Part shown: piece by piece, positions 58,431 through 64,000 of the stretch
Numbering within the stretch: the stretch's first letter is position 1
Layout: every line of letters starts with the position of its first letter
Source of the DNA: Flavobacterium sp. UBA7680
GTDB taxonomy: Bacteria; Bacteroidota; Bacteroidia; Flavobacteriales; Flavobacteriaceae
NCBI RefSeq assembly: GCF_002482975.1
Contig: NZ_DLHA01000059.1
Location: forward strand, 5,144-69,143
Direction of reading: 5' to 3'
DNA: 64,000 bases
Made by a program: the position numbers and the translations under genes
Notes under the pieces: generated by a model
Databases searched by the model: none
The model's input: the letters and a program-made list of their open reading frames with translations, nothing else
Told to the model about the DNA's origin: nothing

Positions 58431-58508
58431 ATTATTTATAGAAAAATAACAAATTGTAACAAATTGTTTGTTTTTAAACAAAAAGTACTTTATTTCGGAT
58501 TTTTATAA

Positions 58509-58617
58509 AAAAATTAGCCGCCAATTGTACGGATCAATTGGATAAATAAAGATTTAAAATAAAGATAAAAAAATCCGCATAAATCTGTTTAATCTATTAA
58601 ATCCGCGGGCTAAATTT
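58509..58617. repeat. Diverged palindromic repeat (TTAGCCGC ... GCGGGCTAA)
   Basis: TTAGCCGCCAATTGTACGG is inverted against ATCCGCGGGCTAAA. The internal AAATCTG/CCGCATAAATCTG words resemble the GCCACAGATT family. It lies in the lysA-gltD gap. Confidence 0.5.
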
Positions 58618-58620
58618 AAA

Positions 58621-58655
58621 AACAAAACCCCTGAATATAAATTCAAGGGTTTGTT
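58621..58655 (-). terminator. Probable terminator after gltD
   Basis: ACCCCTGAAT / ATTCAAGGGT stem followed by TTTG on the minus strand. It is about 96 nt after the gltD stop, so it may be separated by the TTAG repeat (58708-58742). Confidence 0.6.
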
Positions 58656-58707
58656 AGTAGTTATGTTGTTTATTGGAATAAAGATTTAATAAAATGCAAG
58701 GAAAAAA

Positions 58708-58742
58708 ACTTAGAACCTTAGCATCTCAGTATCTTAGAATCT
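58708..58742. repeat. TTAGCATCTTAG-type repeat
   Basis: CTTAGAACCTTAGCATCTCA with CTTAGAATC, the same words as between prx and trx (3093-3302). Confidence 0.55.
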
Positions 58743-58750
58743 ATAAAAAA

Positions 58751-60205
58751 TTATAAACTCGGTAAATCTCCTCTTCCTTTAGTAGGCAGGTTGGTAGAGC
58801 CCATTAAGAACAAATCTACCTCTCTTGCTGCTTCGCGACCTTCTGAAATAGCCCACACGATTAATGATTGTCCTCTTCGCATATCACCCGCAGTGAAAAT
58901 GTGAGGAACGTTTGTTTGATAATTATGTGCTTTATAGTTGCTTCTAAAATCTAATTCAAGACCTAATTGCTCGCTTAATGTTTTCTCTGGGCCTGTAAAT
59001 CCAAGAGCTAATAAAGCTAAATCGCAAGGCCAGATTTTCTCAGAACCTTCTTTTTCAATTAATTCAGGACGTTGACCCGGAGTCATTTTCCATTGTACTT
59101 CAACCGTTTTTAATCCCGTTAATTCACCTTTATCGTTAGAAATGAATTCTTTAGTATTGATTAACCAGTTTCTGTCACAACCTTCTTCGTGAGAAGATGA
59201 AGTTTTTAACTGCAATGGCCAGAAAGGCCAAGGAGTTGATTCACTTCTTCCAACAGGAGGTTTTGGTAAAATCTCAAAGTTAGTTACCGATTTAGCTCCG
59301 TGTCTGTTTGAAGTTCCAATACAGTCAGAACCAGTATCTCCACCACCAATAACGATTACATCTTTACCAGTTGCTTTAACCTGATCTGGAATTGATTCTC
59401 CAAATAAAACTTTAGTTTGCTGTGTTAAGAAATCCATTGCCTGAACAACACCTTTGCTTTCGATTCCTTTAGTTGGCAAACTTCTTCTTTCTGTTGCTCC
59501 TCCGCATAAAACGATAGAATCGAATGCGTTTAATTCTGCTACGCTAAAGTTTACACCAACGTTTACATTAGTTTTAAAAGTGATTCCTTCAGCTTCAAGG
59601 ATCGCTACACGTCTGTCGATGATTCCTTTTTCTAATTTGAAATTCGGAATCCCGTAACGTAATAAACCTCCAATTGCATTGTCTCTTTCAAAAACGGTAA
59701 CGGTGTGTCCAGCTCTGTTTAATTGCTGTGCTGCTGCAAGTCCCGCAGGTCCTGAACCAATAACGGCAACTGTTTTACCAGTTCTTGTTTTTGGAGTTTG
59801 TGGTTTAATCCAGCCTTCAGCAAAACCAATTTCAACAATGTTTTTCTCGATGTTTTCGATTGATACAGGATCTTTGATGATTCCTAATACACATGCTTTT
59901 TCGCATGGAGCAGGGCATAAGCGTCCTGTAAATTCCGGAAAGTTATTAGTCGATTGTAAAATCTCTAATGCACTCTGCCATTCTTCCTGATGTACCATGT
60001 CGTTGAAGTCAGGAATTAAATTTCCTAACGGACAACCACTGTGGCAAAAAGGAATACCACAATCCATACATCTTGAACCTTGTTCTTTTACTTTATCTTT
60101 TGCTAACGGAATAGTAAATTCGTTGTAGTTAGAAACACGTTCTGCTACTGCTAAATTACTTTCGTCGGCTCTGTTATATTCTTTAAATCCGCCTATTTTA
60201 CCCAT
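58751..60205 (-). CDS. gltD: Glutamate synthase (NADPH) small subunit
   Basis: Flavoprotein of 484 residues that passes electrons from NADPH to the large subunit in glutamate synthesis. The N-terminal Fe-S motif CMDCGIPFCHSGCPLGNLIPD (about residues 42-62) is followed by two cysteine-rich parts (CPAPCEKACVL). The FAD motif AVIGSGPAGLAAAQQL and the NADPH motif VIVIGGGDTGSDCIG are intact. It is paired with gltB upstream (105-nt gap with repeats) on the same strand. Standard length for the family. Confidence 0.97.
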   Translation of the reverse strand: MGKIGGFKEYNRADESNLAVAERVSNYNEFTIPLAKDKVKEQGSRCMDCGIPFCHSGCPLGNLIPDFNDMVHQEEWQSALEILQSTNNFPEFTGRLCPAPCEKACVLGIIKDPVSIENIEKNIVEIGFAEGWIKPQTPKTRTGKTVAVIGSGPAGLAAAQQLNRAGHTVTVFERDNAIGGLLRYGIPNFKLEKGIIDRRVAILEAEGITFKTNVNVGVNFSVAELNAFDSIVLCGGATERRSLPTKGIESKGVVQAMDFLTQQTKVLFGESIPDQVKATGKDVIVIGGGDTGSDCIGTSNRHGAKSVTNFEILPKPPVGRSESTPWPFWPLQLKTSSSHEEGCDRNWLINTKEFISNDKGELTGLKTVEVQWKMTPGQRPELIEKEGSEKIWPCDLALLALGFTGPEKTLSEQLGLELDFRSNYKAHNYQTNVPHIFTAGDMRRGQSLIVWAISEGREAAREVDLFLMGSTNLPTKGRGDLPSL

Positions 60206-60212
60206 GACATTT

Positions 60213-60274
60213 TAATTAAAATTTCAATTTTTAAATCCCAAATTCCAAATCCTTCGACTTCGCTCAGGAAGACA
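60213..60274. repeat. Composite dispersed repeat between gltB and gltD
   Basis: AATTTTTAAATCCCAAATTC is followed by CCTTCGACTTCGCTCAGGAA, the same two-part order as at 17945-18028. Confidence 0.55.
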
Positions 60275-60310
60275 TTGTAATTGAAATTGATTTTTGAAAT
60301 TGATGTTTTA

Positions 60311-63300
60311 TTAAGCAATTAATTCTTCTATTTTTTTCTCTTCTGCAATTCTTTGTAATGCTTTCTTGTAATCAGTTGGCATTACTTTTACGAAGTGCTG
60401 TTGTTGATTTTCCCAGTCTGCTAAAATTCTTTTTGCTAATGGACTGCTTGTGTACAAGGAATGATTTTTGATCAATCGTCTTAGTTTTGTAACGTCTTCT
60501 TCTTCCAACGGATCGAATGCAACCATTTCCATGTTACAAACTGTTGAGTCGAATTTCTTATTTGGATCGTAAACATAAGCTACACCACCGCTCATACCAG
60601 CTGCGAAGTTTCTTCCTGTTTTTCCTAAAACTACTACTGTACCACCGGTCATGTACTCGCATCCGTGATCTCCAATTCCTTCCACAACTGCTGTTGCTCC
60701 AGAATTTCTAACACAGAAACGCTCTCCGGCCATTCCATTAATATAAGCCTCTCCGGTAATAGCTCCGTAAAGGGCAACGTTTCCAATAATGATATTGTCT
60801 TCAGGTTTGAAAGTTGCAGTAGGAGGGACTTTTACAATTAGTTTTCCTCCAGAAAGACCTTTTCCTAAATAATCATTACAGTTTCCGTGAATTTTAAACG
60901 ACAATCCGTTTGTTGCAAAAGCACCAAAACTTTGTCCGGCAGAACCTTCAAAATCAACTAAAATAGTGTCATCAGGTAATCCTTGTGCGCCATAAATTTT
61001 TGAGATTTCGTTACTCAAAATCGCACCTACAGAACGGTCTGTATTTTTAATTTTAAATGTTACTCTTGTTTTTTCTTTTCTATAAATAGACGGAATCGCT
61101 TCTTTGATAATGTCAAAATCTAATACATTTTCAAGTTGGTGATCTTGTTGTGTTGTATTGTGATTTGGCTGTGTTTTCGCTTTTTCCGGTTTGTATAGAA
61201 TTGGTGATAAATCTAAACCATTTGCTTTATAATGTTTGATTGCTTTGTTCACATTTAATTTTTGTGACTGACCAACCATTTCTTTTAAAGTTCTGAAACC
61301 TAATTGTGCCATGATTTCTCTTAACTCTTCAGCAATGAAATACATGAAGTTGATTACGTGCTCTGGAGTTCCTTTGAAATTTTTTCTCAATTCAGGATCC
61401 TGAGTTGCAATACCAACCGGGCAAGTATTTAAGTGACAAGCTCTCATCATGATACATCCAGAAGCTACAAGCGGTGCAGTTGCAAAACCAAATTCCTCAG
61501 CTCCTAATAAAGCTGCAATAGCAACGTCACGACCTGTTTTTAACTGTCCGTCACACTCTAAAACTACACGGCTTCTTAAATCGTTTAAGATCAAAGTTTG
61601 TTGCGCCTCAGCTAAACCAAGTTCCCATGGAATACCTGTGTGTTGTAAAGATGTTAAAGGTGCAGCTCCCGTTCCTCCGTCATAACCAGAGATTAAGATA
61701 ACGTCAGCTTTTGCTTTGGCAACACCGGCAGCGATGGTTCCAACTCCAACTTCAGAAACTAATTTTACGTTTACACGTGCTTCACGGTTTGCATTTTTCA
61801 AGTCATAAATCAACTGAGATAAATCTTCAATTGAGTAAATATCGTGGTGAGGCGGAGGTGAAATCAAACCTACATAAGGTGTAGAATTTCTTGTTTCAGC
61901 AATCCAAGGCACCACTTTTTCTCCAGGTAATTGTCCGCCTTCACCAGGTTTCGCTCCCTGAGCCATTTTAATCTGGATTTCTTTAGCGTTTGTCAAATAA
62001 TTGATCGAAACACCAAAACGTCCCGAAGCAACTTGTTTGATTGCAGAGTTTCTTGAATCTCCGTTAATTTCTTTCTGGAAACGTTTTGGATCTTCTCCAC
62101 CTTCTCCAGAATTACTTTTTCCGCCAATTCTGTTCATTGCAATCGCTAAATTCTCGTGTGCTTCTCTACTGATAGATCCGTAAGACATTGCACCCGTTTT
62201 GAATTTTTTTACAATTTCTGTCCAAGGTTCTACTTCATCAATAGAAATTGGATCAAGGTTGTTGAATTCAAATAAACCTCTAATGGTCATTAAGTTTGAG
62301 CTTTGCTCATTAACGGCATTTGAGTATTCTTTATAACTTTCAGGGCTGTTTAAACGAACCGCTTGTTGTAATTTAGAAATAGTGGTTGGATTAAACATGT
62401 GTTTTTCACCACCACGTCTCCATCTGTAAATACCTCCAATTTCTAAAGAAAGCAAACTTGCCACTTTTGAATTCGGGAAAGCTTTTTGGAAACGTTTTTT
62501 CACTTCTTTCTCCACTTCCATTAAACCAATTCCTTCAATTCTTGATGGCGTGTAAGGGAAGTATTTAGAAGTAAATGTTTTGTTTAAACCTAAAATCTCG
62601 AAAATCTGGGCAGCTCTGTATGAATGTAATGTAGAGATACCAATTTTGTTCATGATTTTAACGATACCTTTTGCAATCGCTTTGTTGTAGTTTACAACAG
62701 CATAATCAGCTTTTACCCCGGTAATGAAACCTTGCGCTACCTGATCGTGAATGATTTCGTTTACCATGTAAGGATTGATGGCACTTGCACCGTATCCGAA
62801 CAATAAAGCAAAATGATGAGGTTCACGAGGTTCTGCAGATTCAATAATGATTCCGAATTTAGAACGAACCTGTAAAATGTTCAAAGAGTGGTGAATGTAA
62901 GAACAAGCCAATAACATAGGGATTGGAGCTAATTGCTCGCTAACACCTCTGTCTGATAAAATAATTACATTACATCCTTCTGAAACAGCTTTGTAAGTTG
63001 CCTGAACACATTTTTCAAGCGCACGCTCTAAACCGTTAACTCCTTTTTCTATTTTATATAAAGTAGAAATTGTAGCCGATTTGAAATCTACGTGATCAAT
63101 GTTTCTAATTTTATCTAAATCCTCGTTAGAGATAACCGGATTTTGGATTTTTAATTTTTTACATTGTTTAGATTCAATTTCAAAAATATTGAAATCTCCA
63201 CCAACAGCTAAACTAATATCGGTAATAATTTCTTCACGAATACCATCCAAAGGCGGGTTAGTAACCTGAGCAAATAATTGTTTGAAATAGTTATATAACA

Positions 63301-64000
63301 ATTGAGGCTGGTCTGATAATACTGCCAAAGGCGTATCGTTACCCATAGAACTGATTGCTTCAGCTCCTTGACCTCCCATTGGGTTGATGATTGTTTTTAA
63401 ATCTTCAATTGTATAACCAAATAAACGTTGTCTTGTTTGGAAATCTAATTTCTCAACCGGAGTTGGATTGTTCGTATAAGGAACTTTTGCTAAAGGCAAT
63501 AAGTTAGCGTCTAACCATTCCTGGTACGGACGTTTTGTAACTATCGCTTTTTTAACTTCTTCGTCTTCAATAATACGGCCTTCGTTCATATCAACCAAGA
63601 ACATTTTCCCTGGCTCTAAACGACCGTGCTGAATTACATCTTCCGGATCGATATCCAGTACACCAATTTCTGATGACATGATCACGAAACCACTGTGTGT
63701 TAATGTATAACGAGAAGGACGCAATCCGTTTCTGTCTAATAAAGCACCAATTACGTTACCATCTGTAAATGGGATAGAAGCAGGACCATCCCAAGGCTCC
63801 ATAATACAAGCAGTTGAATTCGTAGAACGCTCTTTTTTCAGGAGACATTGTCTGGTGTTTTTCCCAAGCTTCAGGGACAACCATCATCATCGCTTCTGGC
63901 AATGAACGACCTGTCATTAATAAAAGTTCAACCACCATATCCATAGAAGCAGAATCTGATTTTCCTTCTAAGATAATTGGGAATAATTTTTTGATATCAT
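60311..64000 (-). CDS. gltB: Glutamate synthase large subunit, partial, with apparent frameshift
   Basis: Large subunit of glutamate synthase, which converts 2-oxoglutarate and glutamine to two glutamate. Two reading frames together give one protein. The upstream frame (63815 to the edge) reads SDSASMDMVVELLLM, then RAFYEFN. The downstream frame (60311-63811) reads ACIMEPWDGPASIPFTDG and continues to the end. An extra T (plus-strand A at 63812) between them causes a shift. The central and FMN domains (GQLPGEKVVPWIAETRNSTP, VSEVGVGTIAAGVAKAKADVI), the Fe-S cysteines (CIMMRACHLNTCPVGIATQ) and the C-terminal beta-helix domain (GAITGEAYINGMAGERFC) are complete. The N-terminal Ntn-type domain lies outside the window. 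It may be a real mutation or an assembly error. Confidence 0.9.

Noticed and set aside
63813..63880. Separate N-terminal start of the downstream gltB frame (MSLKLGKNTRQCLLKK)
   Set aside because: These residues come from the wrong phase of the upstream gltB coding sequence and are not family-like; the true protein joins at the frameshift.
1..64000. CRISPR arrays, tRNA, rRNA, prophage or conjugative genes
   Set aside because: No regularly spaced repeats, cloverleaf-like sequences or phage/mating modules were seen by eye; only the RAYT gene is mobile-type. A dedicated search could still find a short tRNA.

Overview
The window looks like a chromosomal segment of a Flavobacterium-type Bacteroidota. 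It is strongly AT-rich, lipoproteins carry short SC[GSKN] lipoboxes, and several genes have the Bacteroidota promoter form TTG-N18-21-TAnnTTTG. It also holds families typical of Flavobacteriia (DUF6952-like protein, DUF4349 lipoprotein, stand-alone Amt, pabB next to tilS) and three copies of an RNA-like element resembling the Flavo-1 motif. No tRNA, rRNA, CRISPR array, prophage or conjugative module was seen. The only mobile-type gene is a REP-associated (RAYT) transposase with its own REP hairpins.

Layout. 0-4 kb: ftsK (partial, runs off the left edge), dgkA and tpx, then a peroxiredoxin / thioredoxin / DUF6952 operon, all on the minus strand. 4-11.8 kb: a minus-strand peptidoglycan-glycan recycling cluster (anmK, a DigH-like GHL10 glycosidase, an AmpG-like importer, small passenger genes, a NagZ-like GH3 enzyme). 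12-16.1 kb, plus strand: an esterase with C-terminal TPR, the lemA-DUF3137 pair, and two unrecognised acidic proteins. 16.2-18 kb: the RAYT/REP island, a GC-rich mini-ORF or structured element, and the first Flavo-1-like RNA. 18-29 kb: MscS channel, a fused FAD/Fe-S 2-hydroxyacid dehydrogenase (YdiJ type), an APC permease, a methionine gamma-lyase-type enzyme divergent from an Lrp regulator, lpdA and a lipocalin. 29-41.5 kb: DoxX, DUF4349, pabB-tilS-dsbD, amt, a Gfo/Idh/MocA oxidoreductase and comM/yifB. 41.5-56.8 kb: an accessory-looking minus-strand region with an ABC-F ATPase (strong leader hairpin), lipoproteins, small membrane proteins, GNAT, esterase, an ArsR-SRPBCC-SRPBCC operon with clear operators, a DUF2314 gene broken by one stop codon, DinB, an XRE regulator and an M15 peptidase. 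57-64 kb: lysA, gltD and gltB. gltB carries an apparent single-base frameshift and runs off the right edge.

How the genes work together. The clearest functional unit is the glycan recycling cluster: GHL10 would trim stripped glycan strands in the periplasm, the AmpG-like carrier would import the products, the GH3 enzyme would release GlcNAc, and AnmK would phosphorylate anhydro-MurNAc. tpx, prx and trx form a peroxide/thiol defence group. gltBD, lysA and amt serve nitrogen and amino-acid metabolism.

Non-coding DNA is unusually rich in palindromes. At least six families of dispersed inverted repeats fill most intergenic gaps, with one palindrome apparently nested inside another (32.1-32.3 kb). 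The two coding lesions (DUF2314 stop, gltB frameshift) are single-base events and could be real or sequencing errors.
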